From the NCBI RefSeq assembly GCF_001368915.1, contig NZ_CSTE01000001.1, positions 87,546-135,632 of the forward strand: 48,087 nt of DNA. Direction: 5' to 3'. The position numbers and the translations under genes were made by a program. Below, piece by piece: positions 32,805 through 40,774 of the stretch. The DNA is from Haloferax massiliensis. GTDB taxonomy: Archaea; Halobacteriota; Halobacteria; Halobacteriales; Haloferacaceae. The notes beneath the pieces are model-generated. The model was not told the DNA's origin and did no database searches. It saw only the letters and a program-made list of their open reading frames with translations. Position 1 is the stretch's first letter, and each line of letters begins with the position of its first letter.

Positions 32805-34220
32805 TTACGGCCCTTTCGCCTGTTTCAGCGACTCGCGGGCGCTCTCGGCGACTTGGTCGACCGCCTCTCCTGGGTCCATGTCCTCGCTGATCACGAGCGA
32901 GATGGCGGTCGACCCCGGTCGCGTCGTGAAGATGGAATCGACGTAGGGGTTCGGTGGGCTGGTCTCGTGCGCCGGCGGAATCGCGTCGGTCACGGACTTC
33001 CACGCCGCGATATCCTCGTCGGTGTAGGAGTCCGGGAGCTTCTCCCGCATGTCGATCTCCTCTTTTTGTTTCGGGTACAGCGGCGCGTTCTGGATGTTGA
33101 TGTAGCGCTCGTAGTACTCCGGCTGGAAGATGAACTGGTCGAGGAACGTCTTCGCCATGTCCGTGTTCGACCCCTGGAACGAGCAGATGGACTTGATGAC
33201 GCCGAAGAACTCCCCGGGGCCGTCGGGGCCCGGAATCGGCTCGGCGCGGATGTGTTGGTGGAAGTCGCGGTCGCGTTCGATCGACTGAATCTTCGGCCGC
33301 GCACCGCCGTACGTCGTGTGCGCCGACGACTCGGTGTGAAGCGCGTTGATTCGCTCCTCGCAGCCGATGTCCGAGCCGGGTCCCGTGTACGGCTGGAGCT
33401 GTTTGCGGAATTCGAGCATCTCGATCCAGCGCTCGCGGTTCTCTCCCTGGTCGATAGAGACCACGACCTCGCCGTCGTCGTTCCGGGTCGCCATGTTCGC
33501 GCCGTTACTCCGGAGGAAGCACTGAGCGACGAGTTCGCTACAGTAGTGCGTCGACCACGGGAGCAGCGTCGCGTCGGTCACCTCGTCAGAGTTGCTGGCT
33601 TCCTCCATCCAGCCGAGCATGTTCTCCCAGGAGTCCGGCGTCGACTCGGCGACGTCCTCTCGGTACCACTGCAGGTACGGAATCGCGAAGAAGGGAATCG
33701 TGTAGTGCTCGCCGTCGCGTTCGAGGAACGACCGCTCGTGGGGCATACCCAGTCGGTCCGTGACCGTCTCGACCAAGTCGGTCATCGGCGCGAGCGTCCC
33801 CTGGTTCTGGAGTTGCGTCGACTGCGTCACCGACGTCGGGAACAGCTCCGGCGGGTTGCCGGACTGAATGAGCTGAATGATACGCTCTTGGATGCTCTGG
33901 CCCTCTGCGCCGCATTCGAGGGTGACGGACGCGCCCGTCTTGTTTTCGAACTCGGCGAACGCGTCCTCCCAGACGCGCTTGAACACGTCCGAACACTCGT
34001 CGGTGACGACGCGCATCTCGCGCCCGCTGTAGTCCGGCCAACCGTTTTCCTGTACCGAACCGGTCGTGCTTCCTTCTGTCGACGTCGACCCTGAGCCGCC
34101 ACCGCCGCCGCCGCCGATACACCCCGCTAGCCCGGCGACCGCTGAGCCGCCGACGGCTCTCAGGACGTTCCTGCGTCGGGTGACACTCCTCTCGCTGTCT
34201 CGGCATTCGTTCGATGCCAT
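32805..34220 (-). CDS. Sugar ABC transporter solute-binding lipoprotein (family 1)
   Basis: A 471-residue Tat lipoprotein. TRRRNVLRAVGGSAVAGLAGC carries the twin arginines (about 15-17) and lipobox Cys34. A run of Gly and then Ser/Thr/Glu-rich linker follows to about residue 60. The remainder fits the SBP_bac_1 group that serves CUT1 sugar porters (FAEFENKTGASVTLECGAEGQSIQERI, NPPELFPTSVTQ). ATG 34220 is preferred over an ATG at 34253 because the TATA-like ATTTACAT on the minus strand (plus 34243-34250) lies about 27 bp upstream of it and would overlap the longer version. It should deliver substrate to the permease/ATPase set at 27452-30541. Confidence 0.9.
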   Translation of the reverse strand: MASNECRDSERSVTRRRNVLRAVGGSAVAGLAGCIGGGGGGGSGSTSTEGSTTGSVQENGWPDYSGREMRVVTDECSDVFKRVWEDAFAEFENKTGASVTLECGAEGQSIQERIIQLIQSGNPPELFPTSVTQSTQLQNQGTLAPMTDLVETVTDRLGMPHERSFLERDGEHYTIPFFAIPYLQWYREDVAESTPDSWENMLGWMEEASNSDEVTDATLLPWSTHYCSELVAQCFLRSNGANMATRNDDGEVVVSIDQGENRERWIEMLEFRKQLQPYTGPGSDIGCEERINALHTESSAHTTYGGARPKIQSIERDRDFHQHIRAEPIPGPDGPGEFFGVIKSICSFQGSNTDMAKTFLDQFIFQPEYYERYINIQNAPLYPKQKEEIDMREKLPDSYTDEDIAAWKSVTDAIPPAHETSPPNPYVDSIFTTRPGSTAISLVISEDMDPGEAVDQVAESARESLKQAKGP

Positions 34221-34240
34221 GGAATCTGCTTCATGATTGT

Positions 34241-34254
34241 AATGTAAATACATT
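34241..34254. promoter_or_regulatory. Inverted repeat over the TATA box of the binding-protein gene
   Basis: AATGTA and TACATT with a 2-bp spacer. The element coincides with the minus-strand TATA box, so a bound repressor would block TBP. It lies in the 102-bp gap shared with the divergent acid-sugar kinase gene. Confidence 0.45.
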
Positions 34255-34322
34255 TCTAACTATTGTTGACATGTGGCACAGAACGGCCGAACATTCATGG
34301 GGGCGGGGCGGAACCGGACGGT

Positions 34323-35561
34323 ATGGCCGATTTGAATGCCGTCGTCATCGCAGACGACATCACCGGAGCGAACGACACCGGAAGTCAGTTCGCCAGTCGG
34401 GGGTATCGGACGAACGTCGTGTTCGACCCGAGCACACCGGCGGACTGTGACGTTCTCGTCGTCGACACGGAGACGCGGGAAGCGCCGCCGACGGAGGCGT
34501 ACGACTCGGTTCGAACCGCCGTGACAGCGCACGACGCGCCCGTCCTGTACAAGAAACTCGACTCGACGCTCCGGGGGAACGTCGCTGACGAACTGACGGC
34601 GCTCCTCGACGCCGCGACACCGGACCTGCTGTTGCTCGCGCCGGCGTTCCCCGCGAACGGACGGACGACGGAAGGCGGCGTCCAACTGGTCGACGGTAAA
34701 CCGGTCCTCCGGACGCTCACCGACTCGGAGAACCTCCCCTCGACGTCATCCGTCGTAGAGTTGCTCTCGTCGGTTCCGTATCCCGTCGAAACGGTGCACA
34801 CGGACATCGTAGACGCGGGACGGCAGGCCGTCCGGTCGCGACTCACCGAGATACACGGACGCCACGACGAGCCGACCGTCGTCGTCGCCGACGCGACATC
34901 TCAGACGCACCTTCGGTTGCTCGCCGAGGGGGCCGACCAACTCACCGCCGGCGTGGCCTACGCGGGGAGCGGCGGACTCGCGGGGGCGCTATCGCTCTCA
35001 CCCTCGGGCGGGGGCGAGGGTGCGGTACTCGGCGTCGCTGGGAGCATCAGCGAGACGTCGTTCGAGCAACTCGCCGCAGTCCCGGACGACGCGCTCGTGG
35101 CGCTGGACCCCGAGGCGATGCTCGAACGCCCCGAAGAAGCCGCGGCCTCTGCGCTCGGGCTGCTTCTCGACGCACAGTGCGTCCACGGCTTCGCTGTCGT
35201 CGCGTCGGCCGCGTCTCCCGAGGCCGTCGATGCGGTGAATCGGACCGCGGACGCGCTCGGACTCGACGAAGCCGCCGTCAAAGACCGAATCGCGGCGGCG
35301 TTGCGCGCGACCGTCCGAACAGTCCACGAGTCGCGGCCGCTGACCGGCCTGTTCACGACCGGCGGCTCGACGACCATCGCGGTGCTCGACGAACTCGACG
35401 TGACGTCGCTCGACCTGACGGGAATCGAACTCGCGGAGGGGGTTCCGCTCACTAGAGTTCGCGGCGGACCGGCGGACGAGACGTTGCTTGTGACCAAGGC
35501 GGGGTCGTTCGGTGACCCGACGACAATAGTTAATTGCCTCGACTTCATCGGTACGCGGTGA
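34323..35561 (+). CDS. Four-carbon acid sugar kinase family protein (DUF1537; OtnK/DtnK type)
   Basis: A 412-residue kinase. The N-terminal domain begins with the family motif VVIADDITGANDTGSQFASRG (substrate-binding Asp pair), followed by LYKKLDSTLRGN and LLLAPAFPANGRTT. The C-terminal nucleotide domain includes VAGSISETSFEQL and GLFTTGGSTTIAVLDEL, then TLLVTKAGSFGDPTTI, the standard family ending. Characterised members phosphorylate D-threonate, D-erythronate or L-threonate at C4. The next gene is a PdxA2-type dehydrogenase, the usual pathway partner, so the pair should give DHAP. ATG 34323 is at the start of the first beta strand; its last base pair overlaps the next gene (TGATG). Which C4 acid is used cannot be read from the sequence. 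Confidence 0.88.
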   Translation: MADLNAVVIADDITGANDTGSQFASRGYRTNVVFDPSTPADCDVLVVDTETREAPPTEAYDSVRTAVTAHDAPVLYKKLDSTLRGNVADELTALLDAATPDLLLLAPAFPANGRTTEGGVQLVDGKPVLRTLTDSENLPSTSSVVELLSSVPYPVETVHTDIVDAGRQAVRSRLTEIHGRHDEPTVVVADATSQTHLRLLAEGADQLTAGVAYAGSGGLAGALSLSPSGGGEGAVLGVAGSISETSFEQLAAVPDDALVALDPEAMLERPEEAAASALGLLLDAQCVHGFAVVASAASPEAVDAVNRTADALGLDEAAVKDRIAAALRATVRTVHESRPLTGLFTTGGSTTIAVLDELDVTSLDLTGIELAEGVPLTRVRGGPADETLLVTKAGSFGDPTTIVNCLDFIGTR

Positions 35562-36568
35562 TGACGGCAAGAGAGAGACCCCTCGTCGGCGTGACGATGG
35601 GAGACCCCGGTGGTATCGGAAGCGAGATAATCGTCAAAGCAGCACCGCAGGTGACCGACGACGCGGACCTCGTCGTCATCGGTGACGCAGACGTGGTCCG
35701 GGACGCGGTAGCGCAGTGTGAGAGCGACCTAACCGTCGAGGGGGTTGACACCGTCGCTGACGTTCGAGTCGACCCGTCGACGCTGTCCGTCCTCGACCTC
35801 GACAACGTCGCGTCGCTCGCCCACGGCGAAATCGACGAAGCGTACGGACGAGCCTCGCTGGAGTACATCGAACGCGCCATCGAACTCGCCATCGAAGGCG
35901 ACATCGACGCCATCGCGACGGCTCCGATTCACAAGCAGGCGACGGCACGGGCCGGAAGCGAATTCGCGGGCCACACCGGAATGCTCGCGGCGTACACCGA
36001 GACGGACAACTACTCGATGATGCTCATCGAGGGGGGACTGCGCGTCACGCACGTGAGCACGCACGTCCCGCTCCGCGAGGCCTGCGACCTCGTGACGACG
36101 GAGAACGTCCTCGACACCATCACGGTCACCGCTCAGGGGTTGCACGACCTGGGAATCGACGACCCGACGATAGCCGTCGCCGGCTTGAATCCCCACGCCG
36201 GAGAGGGCGGACTCCTCGGCACGGAGGACGACGACGCCATCGAACCGGCGGTCGAACAGGCTTGCGAGGCGGGCATCGACGCCGAAGGCCCCATTCCGCC
36301 GGACACCGTCTACGTCAAGGCGGCCGCCGGCGACTACGACTGCGTCGTCTCGATGTACCACGACCAGGGACACATCCCCATCAAGATGCTCGGCTTCGAC
36401 AGTACCGACACCGTCAGCGGCGTCAACATGACGGTCGGACTGCCGATTATCAGGACGAGCGTCGACCACGGCACGGCGTTCGACATCGCGGGGCAGGGCA
36501 TCGCATCCGAGTCGAGCATGGTCGACGCGATTCGGACCGCCGCCCGCGTCGCCGTCGAGCGAGCGTGA
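35561..36568 (+). CDS. PdxA2-type 4-phospho-(threonate/erythronate) dehydrogenase
   Basis: A 335-residue NAD-dependent oxidative decarboxylase of the PdxA family. It would convert 4-phosphothreonate or 4-phosphoerythronate to DHAP and CO2. The N-terminal GVTMGDPGGIGSEI is at 10-23 and TAPIHKQA at 120-127. Metal ligands His168, His212 and His267 (VSTHVP, LNPHAGEGG, YHDQGHIP) match the three conserved His of PdxA. The vitamin-B6 enzyme PdxA is excluded by context rather than motif: the partner is a C4-acid kinase, and haloarchaea are generally thought to make pyridoxal phosphate by the PdxS/PdxT route. ATG at 35561 shares one base with the kinase stop. Confidence 0.87.
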   Translation: MTARERPLVGVTMGDPGGIGSEIIVKAAPQVTDDADLVVIGDADVVRDAVAQCESDLTVEGVDTVADVRVDPSTLSVLDLDNVASLAHGEIDEAYGRASLEYIERAIELAIEGDIDAIATAPIHKQATARAGSEFAGHTGMLAAYTETDNYSMMLIEGGLRVTHVSTHVPLREACDLVTTENVLDTITVTAQGLHDLGIDDPTIAVAGLNPHAGEGGLLGTEDDDAIEPAVEQACEAGIDAEGPIPPDTVYVKAAAGDYDCVVSMYHDQGHIPIKMLGFDSTDTVSGVNMTVGLPIIRTSVDHGTAFDIAGQGIASESSMVDAIRTAARVAVERA

Positions 36569-36603
36569 CGAACGCGGAGAACCCGTCGAGTGGTTTCGGT
36601 GGC

Positions 36604-36624
36604 GTTTCCAACTGACGTGGAAAC
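36604..36624. terminator. Possible bidirectional terminator between convergent pdxA2-like and iclR genes
   Basis: GTTTCCA (36604-36610) pairs exactly with TGGAAAC (36618-36624) across a 7-nt loop. The gap holds the ends of two convergent genes. No long T-run follows on either strand, so the call is tentative. Confidence 0.3.
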
Positions 36625-36637
36625 ATCGTGTCGTCGG

Positions 36638-37402
36638 TTACGCGTGTTCTATCTTGAGTTCGATGATGTTGGTCCCGTTGAGGATCTTGTGTGAGAGTTC
36701 CTCTTCGACGCGGTCGTCCCGGAGCTTGTTCGACGGGACGGTCACGCTGATCGCGCCGACGGGGTTGCCCTCGATGTCCTGAATCGGCGCGCCGACACAG
36801 CTGATGCCGACGTCGCCTTCGTCTCGCTCGATAGCGTACCCGCGTTCCCGCGTGGCGTCGAGTTCCTCGAAGAGCGCCTCGCGCGTGCGGACGGTGTTTT
36901 CGGTGACCGCTCGAAGCCCCCACTTGTCGACGATGTCGTTCACCTCGTCGTCCGAGAAACACGAGAGGATGGCCCGCCCGAATGCCGGTCGATGGAGGTA
37001 CGAGTGCTTCCCCACGGGCGCGAGGTCGACGGCGGCGTTGTCGCCGCGCGCCATGAATATCACGACGCCGCGACCGTTCTCCTCGATTGCGAGATTGACC
37101 AGTTCACCGGTCTCTTTCGCCAGGTCGTGGACGACCTTTCGCCCGTGTCGGTAGACCGGAAGCCGCTCTCTGATCTTGCCCCCGTAGTGGAGGAACTGAA
37201 GCGAGAGTCGGTACTTGCTGCCCTCCTTGACGACGTAATCGTTCTCTCGGAGCGTCTGTAGGTGGACGTAGACGGTGCTCGTCGGAAGTCCGGTTCGCTC
37301 CGACAGTTCCGTTACCCCCAGCGAGTCCTCCTCCACCAGCGCCTCGACGAGTTCGAGGGTCCGCTCAACCGCCTCAAGCGTTCGTGGTTCGTTGGTTGCC
37401 AT
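36638..37402 (-). CDS. IclR-family transcriptional regulator (acid-sugar module)
   Basis: A 254-residue regulator. The HTH is at about residues 8-65 (LEAVERTLELVEALVEEDSLGVTELSERTGLPTSTVYVHLQTL). The effector domain has LHRPAFGRAILSCFS, RERGYAIERDEGDVGISCVGAPI and PVGAISVTVPSNKL. The minus-strand TATA-like AAATATTTAATC (plus 37429-37440) about 30 bp above the ATG predicts a leaderless transcript. It is convergent with the C4-acid kinase/dehydrogenase pair and is their likely regulator. Effectors in this family are usually small organic acids, which suits acid sugars. Confidence 0.9.
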   Translation of the reverse strand: MATNEPRTLEAVERTLELVEALVEEDSLGVTELSERTGLPTSTVYVHLQTLRENDYVVKEGSKYRLSLQFLHYGGKIRERLPVYRHGRKVVHDLAKETGELVNLAIEENGRGVVIFMARGDNAAVDLAPVGKHSYLHRPAFGRAILSCFSDDEVNDIVDKWGLRAVTENTVRTREALFEELDATRERGYAIERDEGDVGISCVGAPIQDIEGNPVGAISVTVPSNKLRDDRVEEELSHKILNGTNIIELKIEHA

Positions 37403-38112
37403 ACGATAACACACTATTTCCACCCTGATTAAATATTTGGGTTTGGGGCGTGGGTTAGCACGGTCGCGACTGCTGAATCGAACGCTGGTCGAGAACGTGA
37501 CCCTGGGACGGGTTGTCGGCTGTCTCGCCGGCCACCGTTCGGCGGAGGGCTCTGCGTCTCCGCCTCGAAACGGAACCGTTGCACGCGGGGAACCGCTTTC
37601 TGAACGTCCGCCTCTGTGTGCGACAAGTGGACATCTCCGGCGTCCTCTGCGTTGTAATGCCACGATTACGAGCGTTTTGGGTCGATGCTTGCGTTTCCAC
37701 TCCGGGTGAAAGCACTAGACGTGTCGGGTGCACTGCGCGGGGACTTGGTCCGCGATAACCGCGCGAGCGCACGTTTTGAGCGTCGTTGGAGTGGCTCGGC
37801 GGCGAGCGGGCGACCAGCGGAACCGCAACGCCGGTTGGAATGGTCGCCGCTGGTCGGGGTCGGTGTGCATCACTTTCCATGTGGGTTGGAAACCGTTTCG
37901 GACCGGGCGGTCACGTGCTTCGCTCGGATGCGCGATGGACAGCATAGATTACAGATATACGCTTGTAACACTCCGGGAGTCAGGTCACGAAACGCAGAAC
38001 GCGCTCGATCGCATCGGCACGCGTGCGACGTGGTCGTCTACGGTTCCCGCGTCCGTGCCACCGACGCGGCCGATTGTCGTCCAGTCGGCGGGCTACGCCG
38101 TCGCGGTCGGGG
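37403..38112. other. Gene-poor gap with a structured element and a shared motif
   Basis: Apart from the IclR promoter at about 37425-37440, no frame on either strand has protein-like composition. It holds a strong nested hairpin at 37811-37856 and one copy of TAGATTACAGATATA at 37945-37959, repeated exactly at 39894-39908. A non-coding RNA is possible. Confidence 0.4.
37811..37856. repeat. Nested perfect inverted repeat (possible structured RNA)
   Basis: CGACCAGCGG (37811-37820) pairs exactly with CCGCTGGTCG (37847-37856). Directly inside, AACCG (37821-37825) pairs with CGGTT (37832-37836) around a 6-nt loop. The result is a long, GC-rich stem with one bulged side. No T-run follows. Confidence 0.45.
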
Positions 38113-39573
38113 TCACTCCCGTTGATAGAACTCCGCGATGTCCCGCCAGCGGTCGAAGTACGTCTCTTTCTGGGTATCGAAGTCCGCGCCGACCGACGGG
38201 TCCGGTTCGATAACGTCGCGCTCCCGGAGGAGGTTTTCCGCCGCCGTCTCGACGTCGCTGTAAATCGACGTGATGAGCGCGGGAGCCATGACCGCGCCGG
38301 CAGTCGTCCGCGGCTCCATCTCGACGACCGGGCGGTCCCATATCGACGCCCGGAGCGTGTTCCACCAGTCGTAGTTGCCGTCGAGCGTCGGCGTCCCGTC
38401 GTTGATGACGAGCACGCGGTCGATGTCGGTGTCGAAGTGCTCTTCGACCAGCGAGATGTACGTCCACTCGGTCAGGATGATGCCGGTGATGAGCCCGCGC
38501 GCCAGTCGGCCGTGGACCTCCTCGGTCGACAGGGAGTTGTCGTAGTTGAGGCCGAGGAGCGACCCCGCGACGTCGGCGTCGAAAAACGGGCTTCGGTTGC
38601 CCTTGAGGAACACCTCGTAGCCGTGGCCACTCGGGACTTGCCGGGCGAGTTCGAGCCCGCGCTCCGGCGTGCAGTTGAGGACGCGGTCGAAGAACCACCG
38701 AAGGAGGTTGCCGGTGTCGAACGACGCGCCGGGCAGGTAGCCGTCGATAGGGTGACGGTGGTAGTACAGCGCCGGGTGCGGCGAGACGGACTCCGAGACG
38801 TACTTGACGACGCTCGAGGCGCCGAAGGTGATGCTGAAGTCCCCGGGTTTGACGCCGCCGTTCGCCAGCACCGAGGCATTGCCGTCAGTGAGCCCCTGAA
38901 AGAGTTTGATGCCGTCGAAGCCGGTCCGCTCGGCCAACTGGCCGTCGGCGACGCCGATGAACGAGCCGGGTGGTCGAATCGCCGGAAAGAGCGACCGAGG
39001 CAGGTCGAGCGTCTCGAACAGCGACTCGAACCACGTGGGCAGGGGCGTCGTCACGTCGGCACCGAACTTCAGCGCGTTCGTCCAGTCGGTCTCGATATCG
39101 CGCCACGGCGTCGACGCGTCGAACCGGAGCCGGTACAACAGCCACGTCGTCGGGCTGAGAATCCACTCGACCGTCTGGAACTTGTCGGGATACTCCGCCC
39201 GCAGCTTCAGAATCTTCGGAAGCGGACTGGTCGGAGAAAACGCGATGTTCTGGTTAATCGAGAGGTCGGAGAGGTCGAGGTCCTGGAGCTTCGACGCCTG
39301 TTCGGGCGCGGAATCGAAGTACATCTGCGGGGGAAACACCGGCTCGCCGTACTTATCGACGAGCACGGCGGTCCCCGACGTACTCGCGACCGAGCCGATG
39401 CCGGTCTGCGGGAGCGCCGGCGCCGCTTCGTGGAGCGCTCGCTCCCACGCGAGCGTCGTCTGCTCGGCCACGGGTGCCTCGCCGCCGGCGAGTCGTTCGC
39501 CGTCGGTGCTGTACACATCGACATGCACGCTCGCGGTACCGAGATGAACGCCGACCAGTTGCGGGCTCTCCAT
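38113..39573 (-). CDS. FGGY-family carbohydrate kinase
   Basis: A 486-residue ATP-dependent sugar or polyol kinase of the xylulokinase/glycerol kinase superfamily. The N-terminal phosphate loop is GVHLGTASVHV, a departure from the usual GIDxGT: the conserved Asp is replaced by His. The presumed catalytic base is Asp230 in GLTDGNASVL. The C-terminal half shows ITFGASSVVKYV and RTTAGAVMAPALI but no clear FGGY signatures, so it is a divergent member. The start follows a minus-strand TATA-like GATTTAATTG by about 25 bp. It sits between two IclR genes, just before the PTS cluster. Xylulose, ribulose, erythritol or an autoinducer-like substrate all remain possible. Confidence 0.75.
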   Translation of the reverse strand: MESPQLVGVHLGTASVHVDVYSTDGERLAGGEAPVAEQTTLAWERALHEAAPALPQTGIGSVASTSGTAVLVDKYGEPVFPPQMYFDSAPEQASKLQDLDLSDLSINQNIAFSPTSPLPKILKLRAEYPDKFQTVEWILSPTTWLLYRLRFDASTPWRDIETDWTNALKFGADVTTPLPTWFESLFETLDLPRSLFPAIRPPGSFIGVADGQLAERTGFDGIKLFQGLTDGNASVLANGGVKPGDFSITFGASSVVKYVSESVSPHPALYYHRHPIDGYLPGASFDTGNLLRWFFDRVLNCTPERGLELARQVPSGHGYEVFLKGNRSPFFDADVAGSLLGLNYDNSLSTEEVHGRLARGLITGIILTEWTYISLVEEHFDTDIDRVLVINDGTPTLDGNYDWWNTLRASIWDRPVVEMEPRTTAGAVMAPALITSIYSDVETAAENLLRERDVIEPDPSVGADFDTQKETYFDRWRDIAEFYQRE

Positions 39574-39920
39574 ACCACGCCGTCACACAGGATGCAATTA
39601 AATCCTTCCGAGGATGGTACCCCAACGAGCGCGCGAGGGCGCAGTCCGGCCGGTCGGCCGCAACGACGTTCGATTGGTAACGATTGTCACATGGTGGGCC
39701 TGGAATCGCGTTCGATTGACAGACGAAGCGAAGACGCCGCTATTTCACGATAATTGACGACGTTCGGTGCAGTTAGCGGACAAACGCCAATCTCCGGCGG
39801 CCACCATAGTATTCTATATCTGGGAACGGTCGTTCACTTCAGATGAACTGTGTGGACGAAGCCCCCCGCAGACGGGCAGCGGTCGCCAAGATGTAGATTA
39901 CAGATATAGGTCCGTAATCT
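39574..39920. other. Gap upstream of the FGGY kinase, with a possible second promoter
   Basis: No protein-like ORF. Besides the kinase-proximal TATA near 39592-39602, there is a second minus-strand TATA-like string (AGATATAGAAT, plus 39812-39822) immediately preceded by GAAC-GGTC-GTTC (39824-39835). The far end holds an inverted repeat, AGATTAC/GTAATCT (39895-39901 and 39914-39920), directly after the IclR stop codon. Confidence 0.4.
39824..39835. promoter_or_regulatory. Candidate IclR operator, GAAC-N4-GTTC
   Basis: GAACGGTCGTTC sits directly upstream of a minus-strand TATA-like element leading to the FGGY kinase. A GAAC-N4-GTTC site in the same position, at 40730-40741, precedes the promoter of the adjacent IclR gene. 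Confidence 0.35.
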
Positions 39921-40682
39921 TCAGTGGTTCGCGTGAAGTTCGATGACGTTCGCGGCGCTCTGAACGATATCGGGAACCTCGTCGGTGAAGTGTTCGCTGT
40001 TCGTGCGGCTGACGGGTTGTGAGACGCTGATTGCACCCAGCACGGTCCCGTCTTTCGCGATGATGGGCGCACCGACGCACCGGAGTCCTCGGATGAGTTC
40101 CTCGTTGTCGACGGCGTAGCCGCGGTCACGGACCGTCGCCAACTGCGCGTCGAGTTCCGCTCTGTCGGTGATGGTCTGGTCGGTCTCCGCGGGAAGGCCG
40201 TGTTCCTCGACGATTTCGTCGACGCGCTCGGACGGGAGGTGCGCCAGTATCGCCTTTCCGAGGCCGATGGCGTGTAGCGGCCGTCTGAGACCGGGGTAGA
40301 TGTCCAAATCGACCGCCTGCTCGCCCTGTTCGGAGGCGAGGTAGACGCCCTGTCCGTACTCCTCGACCATCAGGTTCGCCAGCTCGCCGGTCTGGGACGC
40401 CAATCGGTGGACCTCGCGCTTCGCCACCTGATACAGCGGGTGGCGGTGCTGTACGTACCCTCCGAACCCGAGCAGGCGGAGACTGAGTTCGTAATCGGTC
40501 CCGTTGCGGACGACGAACTTCTCGGCTTCGAGCGTGCTGAGGTGGTTGTGGACCGTGCTCTTGTTCATTTCGAGTTCCCGCGCGATGAACGTCACGCTGC
40601 TCGACCCGTGTTCTCGAAGCGCGTCGAGAATCTGAATCGTCTTCCGACTCGTTTCGACCCGGTGGGGCGCGTTCTCTGTCAT
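39921..40682 (-). CDS. IclR-family transcriptional regulator (kinase/PTS module)
   Basis: A 253-residue regulator. The HTH is at about 10-65 (TSRKTIQILDALREHGSSSVTFIARELEMNKSTVHNHLSTL). The effector domain contains LHAIGLGKAILAHLP, RDRGYAVDNEELIRGLRCVGAPI and TVLGAISVSQP. ATG 40682 fits a TATA box at plus 40707-40716, giving a leaderless transcript; the longer upstream frame would read through the operator. It lies between the FGGY kinase (same strand) and the YjbQ/aldolase/PTS genes (divergent), which are its likely targets. A perfect palindrome just above its own TATA box suggests autoregulation. Confidence 0.9.
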   Translation of the reverse strand: MTENAPHRVETSRKTIQILDALREHGSSSVTFIARELEMNKSTVHNHLSTLEAEKFVVRNGTDYELSLRLLGFGGYVQHRHPLYQVAKREVHRLASQTGELANLMVEEYGQGVYLASEQGEQAVDLDIYPGLRRPLHAIGLGKAILAHLPSERVDEIVEEHGLPAETDQTITDRAELDAQLATVRDRGYAVDNEELIRGLRCVGAPIIAKDGTVLGAISVSQPVSRTNSEHFTDEVPDIVQSAANVIELHANH

Positions 40683-40706
40683 GACTGTGTGTCGTCGAGA
40701 CGGTCC

Positions 40707-40741
40707 TAAATAGTTTGTTCTACTCAGTAGAACGATTGTTC
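40707..40741 (-). promoter_or_regulatory. IclR-gene promoter with palindromic operator
   Basis: The minus-strand TATA box AAACTATTTA (plus 40707-40716) is abutted by the palindrome GTTCTACTCAGTAGAAC (40717-40733; 8-bp arms, 1-bp centre). This in turn overlaps GAACGATTGTTC (40730-40741). The location against the TATA box is typical for archaeal regulators that help or block TFB/TBP binding. Confidence 0.6.
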
Positions 40742-40774
40742 GGCTCGGAGCGACGGTGGGACGGACCGGCGACA

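Noticed and set aside
35561..36568. Calling the PdxA homologue a vitamin B6 enzyme
   Set aside because: It overlaps a C4-acid kinase gene, and no other B6 gene lies nearby; PdxA2-type function fits better.
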